From Demequina maris (GTDB lineage: Bacteria > Actinomycetota > Actinomycetes > Actinomycetales > Demequinaceae): a stretch of 64,000 nt of DNA. The notes beneath the pieces are model-generated. The model ran no database searches, had not been told where the DNA came from, and saw only the letters and a list, made by a program, of their open reading frames with translations. Both the position numbers and the translations under genes were made by a program. The stretch lies in NCBI RefSeq assembly GCF_000971155.1, contig NZ_BBLX01000013.1, positions 1 to 64,000 on the forward strand, read 5' to 3'. Of the stretch, positions 38,989 through 47,878 are shown piece after piece. Position 1 is the first letter of the stretch; each line of letters begins with the position of its first letter.

Positions 38989-40581
38989 ATGAAGCCTCTC
39001 GATCCGCGGCTCGTCCGCCGGATCGGCCCGGCCCGCCGCCACATCCTCGTGACGGCGGGCCTGGGCTTTGTCACGGCCCTGCTCATCCTCGTGCAGGCCC
39101 TCGTCATCGCCCGCCTCCTCGCGCCGATCCTGTCCCCCGCCCCGCTCGCCGACGACGGCCTCCACTGGTGGGGCCGCATCGTCCCCGAGGGCGCCCGCAC
39201 GCCCGCGACCGGCCTCGCCGTGCTGGCGGCCGTGGTGCTCGCCCGCACCGCCGTCGCCTGGCTGCAGGAGCGCCTCGCGCACCGCGCGGGCGTCCGCGTC
39301 ATCTCGCAGCTTCGCGAGATGGTGGTCGACCACGTCGCCACCCGCGGCCCGCGCTGGGCGGCCGGCGGCCGCACCGCCGAGGTCGCGACGCTCGTCACCC
39401 GCGGGCTCGACGACCTGCTCCCCTACTTCGTGCGCTACCTCCCGCAGCTGGCCCTCGCGGTCACCGTGACGCCCGTGATGCTCGTCGTGGTGCTCGGCCT
39501 CGACTGGCTGTCGGCGGTCATCGTGATCGTGACCCTGCCGCTGGTGCCGGTGTTCATGATCCTCGTCGGGCTGGTGACGCAGGAGCGCTCCGCGAGGCAC
39601 CTCGAGGCGATGCAGCGCCTCGGCGCGCGCACGCTCGACCTCATCGAGGGCCTCCCGACGCTCAAGGCGCTGGGCCGCGAGCGGGGCCCCGCGGCGCGCG
39701 TGCGCGAGCTCGGCGACGCGCAGCGCCGCGCCACCATGGGCTCGTTGCGCGTGGCGTTCCTGTCGGGCATGGTGCTCGAGCTCCTCACGACGCTGTCCGT
39801 CGCGATCGTGGCCGTCACCATGGGCTTCCGGCTGATCGCCGGGGAGATCGGCATCGAGACCGCGCTGGCGGTGCTCGTGCTCGCGCCCGAGGTCTACCTG
39901 CCGCTGCGCAACGTCGGCACGCACTTCCACGCCTCCGCGGACGGCCTCGCCGCCGCCGACGCGGCGTTCACGCTGCTCGACGAGGAGGACCCGGCCCGCG
40001 CCCGCACGCCGCTCGGGCAGGCGCCCGACCTGCGCGGCGCCCCGCTCACCGTGACGGGCCTCGCGGTCGCGACCCCCGACGGCACCCGCCTCGCGCCCGG
40101 CCCCCTCACCTTCACCGCCGCGCCCGGCGCGATCACCGCGCTGCGCGGCCCGAACGGCGAGGGCAAGTCGACGGCCCTGCTCGCGCTCACCGGCCTGCTC
40201 GCGCCGGACGCCGGCACGGTCGCCGTGGGCGGCGCGCCCGTGCTGCGGGACGATGCGGCGGTGGACGAGCCGTCCTGGCTCGCCCAGGTCGCGTGGGTGC
40301 CGCAGCGCCCGGACCTCGGCCCCGCCGGCCGCACGCTGTCGCTGGGCCAGCGGCAGCGGCGGGCCCTGGCGCGGGCGTTCGAGTCCGGGCGGCCGCTCGT
40401 GCTGCTCGACGAGCCGACCTCGCACCTCGACCGCGCCTCGCGCGGCGAGGTGATCGCGCGCATGCGCGACCTCGCCGCCGCGGGCGCGACCGTCGTCGTC
40501 GCGACGCACGAGGCCGAGGTGCTCGAGGCCGCCGACGCGGTCGTCGAGGTCACCGCGGCCCGCGTGGAGGTGGCCTCGTGA
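38989..40581 (+). CDS. cydD: ABC transporter CydD subunit
   Basis: A 530-aa half-transporter required for cytochrome bd assembly through thiol/heme export to the outer face. Six membrane helices precede the ATPase. The Walker A is GPNGEGKST, the signature LSLGQRQRRALARA and the Walker B VLLDEPTSHLD. The ATG is 8 nt after cydB. Partner of the next gene, with which it overlaps by 4 nt. Confidence 0.93.
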   Translation: MKPLDPRLVRRIGPARRHILVTAGLGFVTALLILVQALVIARLLAPILSPAPLADDGLHWWGRIVPEGARTPATGLAVLAAVVLARTAVAWLQERLAHRAGVRVISQLREMVVDHVATRGPRWAAGGRTAEVATLVTRGLDDLLPYFVRYLPQLALAVTVTPVMLVVVLGLDWLSAVIVIVTLPLVPVFMILVGLVTQERSARHLEAMQRLGARTLDLIEGLPTLKALGRERGPAARVRELGDAQRRATMGSLRVAFLSGMVLELLTTLSVAIVAVTMGFRLIAGEIGIETALAVLVLAPEVYLPLRNVGTHFHASADGLAAADAAFTLLDEEDPARARTPLGQAPDLRGAPLTVTGLAVATPDGTRLAPGPLTFTAAPGAITALRGPNGEGKSTALLALTGLLAPDAGTVAVGGAPVLRDDAAVDEPSWLAQVAWVPQRPDLGPAGRTLSLGQRQRRALARAFESGRPLVLLDEPTSHLDRASRGEVIARMRDLAAAGATVVVATHEAEVLEAADAVVEVTAARVEVAS

Positions 40582-42224
40582 GCCGCCGCGACGCCTCCGA
40601 CCTCGCCCTCCTGCGCGAGGCGATCCGCGACACCGGCGTGAGCCGCTGGGCGATCACGCGCGCGATCCTCGCGGGCACGATGGCGCTCGGCTCGGCGGTG
40701 GGCCTCGCCGCCGTCGCCGCCTGGCTCATCGCCAAGGCCGCGCAGATGCCCTCGCCCGCCGACGTCGCCCTCGCGGCCACCGTGGTGCGCTTCTTCGGCA
40801 TCTCGCGCGGCCTGTTCCGCTACCTCGAGCGGCTCGCGTCGCACGATGCGGCGCTGCGGGGCGTGGTGACGCTCCGGGAGCGCGCGTACGACCGCCTCGC
40901 GCGCTCGGGCGCCGGCACCGTGCTCGGCCTGCGCCGCGGCGACATCGTGGCGCGCATGGGCGCGGACCTCGACGCGATCGGCGATGCCGTGGTGCGCGCG
41001 ATCATCCCGCTCGGCGTCGCCGCGACCGTCTCCGCGATCTCCGTCGGGATCGTCGCGCTCCTGCTGCCGGTCGCGGGCCTCGCGCTCGGGGTCTGCCTCG
41101 TGCTCGCGGGCGTCGTGCCCGCGGTCCTCACCGCCCGCGCAGCGCGCATCGCCGCCGTGGCCGGGGCCAAGGCCCACGCCGAGGTGTCCGCCGCCGCGCT
41201 GTCCGCGATGGACGGCGCGACCGAGCACCGCGTGTGGGGCACGCTCGACGACGCCGCCGAGGCGCTGCGCGGCGCCGACCGCGACGCCGAGCACGCGCAC
41301 GAGCTCGCGGCCCGCCCCGCCGCATGGGCGGCCGGCTTCCAGGCGCTGTTCTCGGGCGTCGCGCTCGTCGCGCTGGTCGCGCTCGGCGTGCTCGCGGTGC
41401 GCTCGGGGGACCTCGACGGGCCGTCCGCCGCGGTCGTGGCGCTGCTCCCGCTCGCGGCCTTCGAGGCGGTGGGCGCGGTGCCGGCCGCGATCATGCAGTA
41501 CTTCCGCTCGGCCGCGGCGGCGCGCCGCCTCGCCGAGCTCGTCGACGGGCCCGGCGCGGGCGACGCGACCGTGCCGCGGGAGGCGCCCGCCGCATCGTCC
41601 CTCGCCCTCGACGCGCTGAGCGTCGCCTGGCCGGGCATGACGCCCACGCCGCCGGTGAGCGCGCGGGTCGAGCCGGGCCAGGTGCTCGCGGTCGTCGGCC
41701 GCTCCGGGGTGGGCAAGACGACGCTGCTCACCACGATCGCGGGCGCGCTGCCGCCCGCCGCGGGCGCCGTCACGCTCGACGGCGAGCCGTCCTCCCCCGC
41801 GGACACCGGCACGGTCGTCGCGATGACGGCCGAGGACGCGCACATCTTCGGCACCACGGTGCTGGAGAACCTGCGCGTGGCCCGCGGCGACGTCTCGGAG
41901 GAGCAGGCGTGGGAGGCGCTCGCGCTGGTCGGCCTCGACGGCTGGGTGCGCGGGCTGCCCGAGGGCCTCGACACCGAGCTGGGCGCCGGCGGGAGGTCCG
42001 TGTCGGGCGGCGAGCGGCGGCGGCTGCTGCTCGCGCGCGCCGGCCTGGCACCCGCGCCGGTCGCGCTGGTCGACGAGCCGGCGGAGCACCTCGACGATGC
42101 CGGCGCGGACGCCCTGCGGGCGTTCGTGTCACGGATGCGCGCGGAGGGCCGTACGGTTGTCCTCGTCACCCACGACCTCTCGATCCTGGACCTTGCGGAC
42201 GCGGTGGTGAGCCTCGATGACTGA
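40578..42224 (+). CDS. cydC: ABC transporter CydC subunit
   Basis: A 548-aa half-transporter that pairs with CydD. The membrane part begins at LREAIRDTGVSRWAITRAIL. The ATPase has Walker A VVGRSGVGKTT, signature VSGGERRRLLLARA and Walker B VALVDEPAEHLD. The GTG start overlaps the cydD stop (GTGA). Its end overlaps the sensor kinase start by 8 nt, so kinase translation is tied to this operon. Confidence 0.93.
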   Translation: MSRRDASDLALLREAIRDTGVSRWAITRAILAGTMALGSAVGLAAVAAWLIAKAAQMPSPADVALAATVVRFFGISRGLFRYLERLASHDAALRGVVTLRERAYDRLARSGAGTVLGLRRGDIVARMGADLDAIGDAVVRAIIPLGVAATVSAISVGIVALLLPVAGLALGVCLVLAGVVPAVLTARAARIAAVAGAKAHAEVSAAALSAMDGATEHRVWGTLDDAAEALRGADRDAEHAHELAARPAAWAAGFQALFSGVALVALVALGVLAVRSGDLDGPSAAVVALLPLAAFEAVGAVPAAIMQYFRSAAAARRLAELVDGPGAGDATVPREAPAASSLALDALSVAWPGMTPTPPVSARVEPGQVLAVVGRSGVGKTTLLTTIAGALPPAAGAVTLDGEPSSPADTGTVVAMTAEDAHIFGTTVLENLRVARGDVSEEQAWEALALVGLDGWVRGLPEGLDTELGAGGRSVSGGERRRLLLARAGLAPAPVALVDEPAEHLDDAGADALRAFVSRMRAEGRTVVLVTHDLSILDLADAVVSLDD

Positions 42225-43842
42225 ACCTGCCCCTCGGAAGGAGTCGCGCTTGTCGGACGCGATGACCGACGCGATCGTCTCGCTCAACCTCGAGCTCGAC
42301 CTCGCGCACACGCTCGACATGTTCCTCACGGCGCTGATCGACCAGACCGGCGCGAGGTACGCGGCGATCAACGTCCTCGACGAGGAGGGCATCAGCGTCG
42401 AGTTCCACTACAAGGGCATCCCGTCCGGCGTGTGGGAGCACATCCAGCGCGCGCCGAACGCTGTCGGCGTGCTCGGCCAGATCCCCGACGAGGGCACGCT
42501 CGTGCTCGCCGACCTCACGCAGCACCCCGCGTTCCAGGGCATGCCCAAGCACCACCCGCCGATGGGCTCGTTCCTCGGCACCGCGCTCAAGGTGCGCGGG
42601 AGCGTGTTCGGCTACCTGTACCTCGCGAGCAAGCCCGGCGAGTTCACCGCCGACGACGAGGCCTCCGTCGAGGCGCTCGCCGCCGCCGCCTCGGTCGCGA
42701 TCGACAACGCGCAGCTGTACGAGAAGGCGCTTGCGCGCGAACGCTGGCTGACGGCCTCGCAGGACATCACCACGGCGCTGCTCGCGGACCCGGGCGACGA
42801 GGAGGTCTTCGAGACCATCGTCGAGTCGGCGAAGGACCTCGCGGGCGCGGTCAACGCGGCGCTAGTGCTGCCCGGCGTCGACGGCAGCTGGACCATGGAG
42901 ATCACCTCGGGGCCCCGCTCGGGCGAGCTGCTGGGCCTCGAGCTGCCGGCCGAGGGCCGCGCCATCGAGGTGATCCGCTCCGGCCAGGGCGTGACGTCGA
43001 CCGAGCCGCCCGGATCGATCGTGCTCGACGCCGTCCAGTCCTTCGGCCCCACCATGTACGCGCCGCTGAGCGCCGAGCACCGCCCCGTGGGCCTGCTCAT
43101 GCTGTGGCGCGACCGCGGCATGGCGTCGTTCACCGCGGAGGACCTCGAGATCGCGCAGCGGTTCGCGACGCAGGCCGCCATGGCGCTGTCCGTGGCCGAG
43201 CTGTCGCACGTGAAGAGCAAGACCACGCTCCTCGAGGAGCGCCAGCGTCTCGCGGACGACCTCCACGACTTCGTCTCGCAGGAGCTGTTCGCGACCGCGA
43301 TGCAGCTCGAGTCCGTCGCGCACGACGTCGAGCCCCGCATCGCGACCCGGCTCATGCGCACGCTCGACCACGTCAAGCGCGCGCAGCACGAGGTGCGCGG
43401 CGTCATGAGCTCGCTGGCCGGGCAGCGCACGTCCGAGCCGATCTCGGAGCGCATCCGCCGCGAGATCGTGATGGCGACGGACTCGATGGGCTTCGCGCCG
43501 CGCGTCAAGGTCGACTGGGCGGAGGTATCGCACGCGATCGCGGGCGAGCCGTCGCTGTCGGACGACGTCGTCGCGGTGGTGCGCGAGATGCTCTCCAACG
43601 TCGCGCGCCACGCGGAGGCGACGTCGGTCTACATGGAGATCTCGGGCGCCGAGGGGCGGCTCGTGGTGTCCGTGGTGGACGACGGCATCGGCCCCGGCGG
43701 CGCGACCAACCGCCACTCGGGCACGTCCAACCTCGCGAACCGCGCGCTGCGCCGCAACGGCACGTTCACGCTCGCGCCGTCGCGCCCGGGCTCGTCGCGC
43801 CCCGGCACGTACGCCGAGTGGAACGTCGAGGGTCAGGGGTAG
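42217..43842 (+). CDS. DosS/DevS-like heme-GAF sensor histidine kinase
   Basis: A 541-aa cytoplasmic kinase with GAF-A (about 25-165), GAF-B (about 185-325), HisKA_3 and HATPase domains. GAF-A contains KHHPPMGSFLG; its H113 aligns with the proximal heme ligand of mycobacterial DosS (PYHPPMRTFLG), so it probably senses O2, NO, CO or redox state. The phosphoacceptor is H350 in LADDLHDFVSQELF. The ATP site has EMLSNVARHA and DDGIGPGG. It overlaps cydC by 8 nt and so is expressed with the oxidase it may regulate. The likely partner is the convergent response regulator. Confidence 0.88.
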   Translation: MTEPAPRKESRLSDAMTDAIVSLNLELDLAHTLDMFLTALIDQTGARYAAINVLDEEGISVEFHYKGIPSGVWEHIQRAPNAVGVLGQIPDEGTLVLADLTQHPAFQGMPKHHPPMGSFLGTALKVRGSVFGYLYLASKPGEFTADDEASVEALAAAASVAIDNAQLYEKALARERWLTASQDITTALLADPGDEEVFETIVESAKDLAGAVNAALVLPGVDGSWTMEITSGPRSGELLGLELPAEGRAIEVIRSGQGVTSTEPPGSIVLDAVQSFGPTMYAPLSAEHRPVGLLMLWRDRGMASFTAEDLEIAQRFATQAAMALSVAELSHVKSKTTLLEERQRLADDLHDFVSQELFATAMQLESVAHDVEPRIATRLMRTLDHVKRAQHEVRGVMSSLAGQRTSEPISERIRREIVMATDSMGFAPRVKVDWAEVSHAIAGEPSLSDDVVAVVREMLSNVARHAEATSVYMEISGAEGRLVVSVVDDGIGPGGATNRHSGTSNLANRALRRNGTFTLAPSRPGSSRPGTYAEWNVEGQG

Positions 43843-43882
43843 CGACTTCCGCCCCTCGCCCCGCGGGCGCCTCTCGACACAG

Positions 43883-43914
43883 ACATGCCCGGATCCGCAG
43901 CGATCCGGGCATGT
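43883..43914. terminator. terminator between kinase and response regulator genes
   Basis: ACATGCCCGGATC (43883-43895) pairs perfectly with GATCCGGGCATGT (43902-43914) around CGCAGC. TTCTCGTTC follows on the plus strand. It lies between convergent genes and probably works both ways. Confidence 0.82.
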
Positions 43915-44002
43915 TCTCGTTCACATCGGGGGTCCCGTGTGGAGCAGCGTCATCCCTGTGTGGAGGGGTGCACGGCCCGGGGCTGCTGTGCGCCGCCGCA
44001 GG

Positions 44003-44620
44003 CTAGCCGCGGAAGGAGTGCGCGCGCTTGGCGGTCGCCCACGCGACCACCTGGGTGCGGCGCTGCAGGCCCATCTTGGCCAGCACGCTCGTCACGTGGT
44101 TCTTCACGGTCTTCTCGGCGATGCCGAGCTTCTCCGCGATCTCGCGGTTCGCGAGGCCCGCGCCGACGAGGTCGAGCACGCGGCGCTCCATCGGCGTGAG
44201 GCGTGCGACCACGTCGTCCTCGTGCACGGAGATGTGCTGGCCGTGCTCGCGGCCGCTCGCGGCGTCGCGGACGGCCTTGAGGACCTCGTGCGAGTCCGCG
44301 GTCTTGGCGAGGAACACGTCGGCGCCGGCGTTGCGGGCGGCGGCACGCGCCTCGTCGTCGTCGTAGCTGGTGAGCACGACGATGTGCGTCTCGGGCAGCT
44401 TGGCGCGCACGTGGTTGATCACGTCGAGGCCCGTGCCGTCCGGCAGGCGCAGGTCGGACAGGATCACCTGGGGGCGCACGGCCTCGGCGCGGCGGACCGC
44501 CTGCGCGACCGTCGAGGCCTCGGCGACGACGGCGATGCCGTCGGCCCGCTCGAGGATGTCGCAGATGCCACGGCGGACGACCTCGTGGTCGTCGAGGACC
44601 AGCACGGTGATGTCAGACAT
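44003..44620 (-). CDS. DevR/DosR-like response regulator
   Basis: A 205-aa NarL/FixJ-type regulator. The receiver domain has DDHEV, the phosphoacceptor D56 in ILSDLRLPDG and the switch Thr/Lys. The C-terminal LuxR helix-turn-helix includes LTPMERRVLDLVGAGLANREIAEKLGI and EKTVKNHVTSVLAKMGLQRRTQ, close to mycobacterial DevR ([22 protein letters not shown]). It converges on the heme kinase gene, its probable partner. TAGCAT lies 7 nt before the ATG without Shine-Dalgarno, so it is probably leaderless. Confidence 0.9.
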   Translation of the reverse strand: MSDITVLVLDDHEVVRRGICDILERADGIAVVAEASTVAQAVRRAEAVRPQVILSDLRLPDGTGLDVINHVRAKLPETHIVVLTSYDDDEARAAARNAGADVFLAKTADSHEVLKAVRDAASGREHGQHISVHEDDVVARLTPMERRVLDLVGAGLANREIAEKLGIAEKTVKNHVTSVLAKMGLQRRTQVVAWATAKRAHSFRG

Positions 44621-44641
44621 AAGGAGAATGCTACCCCGGTC

Positions 44642-45571
44642 CTAGGACCCGGGACCCTTGCGACGCGCGCTCCATCGGCGCTGGCACCGCGGGCACCAAT
44701 GGGTCGAGCGGCCCCCGATCGTCTCGCGGCGCAGCAGCGACCCGCAGCGGGCGCACGGCTCGCCCGCGCGCCCGTAGGCCTCGAGGGAGCGCGAGAAGTA
44801 GCCGGACTCGCCGTTGACGTTGACGTAGAGCGCGTCGAAGGACGTGCCGCCCTGCGCGAGCGCGCGGCCCATCACCTCGCGGCCGGCGTCCAGCAGCGTG
44901 CGGGCGGACGATGCGGTGACGGCGTGGGCGGGACGCTCGGGGTGGACGCGGGCGAGCCACAGCGCCTCGTCGGCGTAGATGTTGCCCAGCCCGCTCACGA
45001 CGGTCTGGTCGAGCAGCACCTGCTTGATGCCGCGGCTGCCGCGCCGCAGCGCCCGGGCGGCCGCCGCATCGTCCAGCGCGGGGTCGAGGGCGTCGCGGCC
45101 GATGTGCGCGACGGACGACGGCAGCAGCGGCAGCGGCGTGCTCTCTCCCCCGGGCCCGCCGTCGGGCGTGGGGACGAGCGGCTCGACGTGCAGGTAGCCG
45201 AACGTGCGCTGGTCGAGGAAGTCGAGCGTGAGGTCCGGCGCGGCGAGCGTGAGGCGCGCGCGGCAGTGGCGGTGCGGCTCCGGGGCGTCGGTGTGGACGC
45301 GGAACTGGCCCGACATGCCCAGGTGGGCGGAGAGCGCGAGGAGGGGCGCATCGTCCCCGGGCTCGGGCGCGAGCTCGGCCCACAGGAACTTGCCGCGGCG
45401 GACCCACCGGGACAGCACGAGGCCGGTGACCTCCGCGGAGAACTCCGCGGGACCGCCCGGGAGCAGGCGGACGCACGAGTCGCGGAGGACGTCGGCGCGC
45501 ACGATGCGGGCGCCGGTGACGAGGGAGGCGAGGCCGCGGCGGACCGTCTCCACCTCGGGGAGCTCGGGCAT
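44642..45571 (-). CDS. mutM: formamidopyrimidine-DNA glycosylase
   Basis: A 309-aa bifunctional glycosylase/AP lyase removing 8-oxoguanine. The N-terminus PELPEVETVRRGL supplies the catalytic Pro and Glu. The helix-two-turn-helix has QTVVSGLGNIYADEALW. The zinc finger ends CARCG ... CPRCQ. The ATG overlaps the rnc stop by 1 nt (TGATG). The rnc-mutM order is usual in actinobacteria. Confidence 0.95.
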   Translation of the reverse strand: MPELPEVETVRRGLASLVTGARIVRADVLRDSCVRLLPGGPAEFSAEVTGLVLSRWVRRGKFLWAELAPEPGDDAPLLALSAHLGMSGQFRVHTDAPEPHRHCRARLTLAAPDLTLDFLDQRTFGYLHVEPLVPTPDGGPGGESTPLPLLPSSVAHIGRDALDPALDDAAAARALRRGSRGIKQVLLDQTVVSGLGNIYADEALWLARVHPERPAHAVTASSARTLLDAGREVMGRALAQGGTSFDALYVNVNGESGYFSRSLEAYGRAGEPCARCGSLLRRETIGGRSTHWCPRCQRRWSARRKGPGS

Positions 45572-46275
45572 CAGCCCTCGGTGAGGGCGGCGTACGCCTC
45601 CGCTGCGGCGTCCTGCTCGGCGTGCTTCTTCGCGGTGCCGGTGCCGGAGCCCTTCGGGTCGCCGGCGATGAGGACGGTGGCGGTGAAGCGGCGCGCGTGG
45701 TCCGGGCCCTCGCCGGTGACCTCGTAGACGGGGCTGCCGAGGCCGCGCTCGGCGCAGGCCTCCTGGAGCGACGTCTTCCAGTCGAGCGCGACGCCGGAGG
45801 TGGCGGCGGCCTCGAGGCTGGGGCCGACCAGGCGCAGCACCACGTCGCGCGCGGTGTCGATGCCGTGCGTGAGGTAGACGGCGCCGAGGATCGCCTCGAA
45901 GGCGTCGCACAGGATCGAGTCCTTGTCGTTGCCGCCCGTGGCCTTCTCGCCCTTGCCCAGCAGGATGCAGGGGCCCAGGCCGATCTCGCGCGCGACGACT
46001 GCGAGGGCCCGCTGCGAGACGCAGGCGGCGCGCATCTTCGCGAGCTCGCCCTCGGGGAGGTCGGGGTGCGCGTGGTACAGGCGGTCCGTCACGACGATGC
46101 CGAGGACGGAGTCGCCCAGAAACTCCAAACGCTCGTTCGTCGGGAGGCCTCCGGCCTCGTAGGCGAACGAGCGGTGGGTGAGCGCGAGCACCAGCAGGTC
46201 GGGGTCCACGTGGACACCCAACCTGCTGATCAGGGCGTCAGCTGCCTGCTGCCCTGGAATGCTCATGCTCGTCAT
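45571..46275 (-). CDS. rnc: ribonuclease III
   Basis: A 234-aa double-strand RNA endonuclease for rRNA and mRNA processing. The catalytic signature is ERLEFLGDSVLG near residues 48-59 and the second acidic helix is DAFEAILGAVYL. A dsRNA-binding domain occupies about 160-230, ending AKKHAEQDAAAEAYAAL. The start may be the ATG at 46275 or the one at 46266; neither has a clear ribosome site. It lies 22 nt after rpmF. Confidence 0.94.
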   Translation of the reverse strand: MTSMSIPGQQAADALISRLGVHVDPDLLVLALTHRSFAYEAGGLPTNERLEFLGDSVLGIVVTDRLYHAHPDLPEGELAKMRAACVSQRALAVVAREIGLGPCILLGKGEKATGGNDKDSILCDAFEAILGAVYLTHGIDTARDVVLRLVGPSLEAAATSGVALDWKTSLQEACAERGLGSPVYEVTGEGPDHARRFTATVLIAGDPKGSGTGTAKKHAEQDAAAEAYAALTEG

Positions 46276-46297
46276 TCACGCCGTGAGGCGTGGTGCC

Positions 46298-46492
46298 TCA
46301 GCCAGCGTGCTCGGTGCGCAGCGCCTCGACGTACTGGCGCCCGTTGTAGGCACCGCACGACGGGCACGCGGTGTGCTGCAGCTTGTCGGCCTTGCACTGG
46401 GGGCACGTCGAAAGGTTGGCAGCGGTCGTCTTCCACTGCGAGCGACGTGCACGCGTGTTGCTGCGCGACATCTTGCGCTTCGGAACAGCCAC
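46298..46492 (-). CDS. rpmF: 50S ribosomal protein L32
   Basis: A 64-aa L32 starting at GTG (46490-46492), giving (M)[19 protein letters not shown]. The zinc ribbon is CPQC ... CPSC, the zinc-binding C+ form. It lies 2 nt after the DUF177 gene, the usual yceD-rpmF pairing. The longer upstream frame is just the end of the DUF177 gene in another frame. Confidence 0.95.
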   Translation of the reverse strand: MAVPKRKMSRSNTRARRSQWKTTAANLSTCPQCKADKLQHTACPSCGAYNGRQYVEALRTEHAG

Positions 46493-46494
46493 GG

Positions 46495-47052
46495 CTAACT
46501 CTCTTTCTCGTCGGTCAAACTCTTCAGGGCGGCCCACCTCGGGTCCAGCACCTCATGCGCGTGATCCGGGTCGTCCGCGAGCCGCGCACCGCACTGGTCG
46601 CACAGCCCCGGGCAGTCCGGGTCACACAGCGGTGTGAACGGGAGGCTCGTCACCACCGCGTCTCGCACCACCTCTTCGAGCTCGAGGTTCTCACCGTCGA
46701 ACTCGAACACGTCCTCCGAGCCCTCCTCGTCGCCTGCGGTACGCGAGTCGGGGTACTCGAACAGTCCTTGGACCGGGGCGGCGATCTCTCGCCGCACCTC
46801 GTCCAGGCACCGTCCGCACTCCCCGATCGCCGTCCCGTGGACGGTTCCGGAGACCCAGATGCCCTCCTGCACGGATTCGAGGCTCAGGTCGAGCCGCACC
46901 TCCGCGCCTTCGGGCACTGCGATCAGATCGGTGCCGAGGACCGCGGGGGCCGGGAAGGCCTCGGAGACAAGCCTCTGCGCACCCGGGCGCCGCACGATGT
47001 CTCGAACTGAGAAGGTGTACGGCGAGGGAGCAGGGCGTGAAGTGTGAGCCAC
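46495..47052 (-). CDS. DUF177 (YceD) protein
   Basis: A 185-aa protein of the YceD/DUF177 family, linked to 23S rRNA and L32 biogenesis in plants and bacteria. It has the conserved ECGRCLDEV and a C-terminal [13 protein letters not shown] cluster. The GTG at 47050-47052 has AGGAGGCG upstream. It heads the yceD-rpmF-rnc-mutM operon. Confidence 0.9.
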   Translation of the reverse strand: MAHTSRPAPSPYTFSVRDIVRRPGAQRLVSEAFPAPAVLGTDLIAVPEGAEVRLDLSLESVQEGIWVSGTVHGTAIGECGRCLDEVRREIAAPVQGLFEYPDSRTAGDEEGSEDVFEFDGENLELEEVVRDAVVTSLPFTPLCDPDCPGLCDQCGARLADDPDHAHEVLDPRWAALKSLTDEKES

Positions 47053-47389
47053 ACGCGCCTCCTGGTCGTTCCGGTCCGCGGGGACCTCGGCCCGCACCTG
47101 TCGGCAGGGCCAGCCCACAACTGTACGCGATGCGGGCGGATTCGGCCAACTCATCGAGCCGGCCGAGGCTCCATCCTCGCACGCGCGTGAGGACGGGCGG
47201 CGCCTTGTCCCACCATCACGGGCCGCCTCCGGGGAAGTGAGCGACGGTTTCAGGCAGTCTCGGACTCCTGCGGGGAGCTGATTGACGGCGCCGTCGGTGA
47301 GCTCCCCGTGGGAGTCGAGAACTGCTCAGAACCGTCGCTGAGCTCCCCGAAGGAACAGCGGCCAGCGTCCGTCCAGGGCGCGGCCTTTC
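47053..47389. other. intergenic region coaD / DUF177 gene
   Basis: No gene is seen. It holds the promoter region of the yceD-rpmF-rnc-mutM operon near 47053-47160 and, next to coaD, a long inverted repeat annotated separately. Confidence 0.5.
47239..47340. repeat. 102-bp imperfect inverted repeat downstream of coaD
   Basis: Two 41-nt arms (47239-47279 and 47300-47340) of equal length match at 30 of 41 positions when one is inverted, without gaps. Several mismatches are G-U-compatible. The 20-nt centre holds the perfect palindrome GACGGCGCCGTC (47284-47295). An 18-bp direct repeat, CCGTCG[GC]TGAGCTCCCCG, lies at 47291 and 47332. It could be a strong terminator for coaD or a small structured RNA or REP-like element. 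Confidence 0.75.
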
Positions 47390-47878
47390 TCAGCTCGCGC
47401 GCTCGGCCGCCAGCGCCGCCGCCACCGCGTCGACCACGCCGTCCGGCACGTAGCGGCCGATCGAGCCGCCGTGGCGCGCCACGTCCCTCACGAGCGACGA
47501 GGCGACGTGGCTGAGCGCGTTGTCCCCCGTGATGAAGACCGTCTCGATGCCGGTGAGCGAGCGGTTCATGAGCGCCATCGGGCGCTCGTAGTCGTAGTCG
47601 GCGCCGCCGCGCAGGCCCTTGACGATCACTCCCGCGCCGATGCCCTTGCAGAAGTCGACGAGCAGGCCCTCGACGGGCACCACCTCGACGCCGTCCAGCG
47701 GCTCGGTGGCCCGGCGGGCGAGCGCGACGCGCGTGTCGAGGTCGAGCAGCGGCGTCTTGGTCGAGTTGTGGGCGACCGCGATCACGACCTTGGAGAACAT
47801 CGACCGCGCCCTCGTCGCGATGTCGACATGCCCCCACGTCATCGGGTCGAACGTGCCAGGGAAGACTGCCGTTGTCAT
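47390..47878 (-). CDS. coaD: phosphopantetheine adenylyltransferase
   Basis: A 162-aa enzyme of coenzyme A synthesis (4'-phosphopantetheine + ATP to dephospho-CoA). The TxGH-type motif is PGTFDPMTWGH with His17. KGLRGGADYDYE and the C-terminal SSLVRDVARHGG are family blocks. The ATG overlaps the rsmD stop by 4 nt. Confidence 0.95.
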   Translation of the reverse strand: MTTAVFPGTFDPMTWGHVDIATRARSMFSKVVIAVAHNSTKTPLLDLDTRVALARRATEPLDGVEVVPVEGLLVDFCKGIGAGVIVKGLRGGADYDYERPMALMNRSLTGIETVFITGDNALSHVASSLVRDVARHGGSIGRYVPDGVVDAVAAALAAERAS

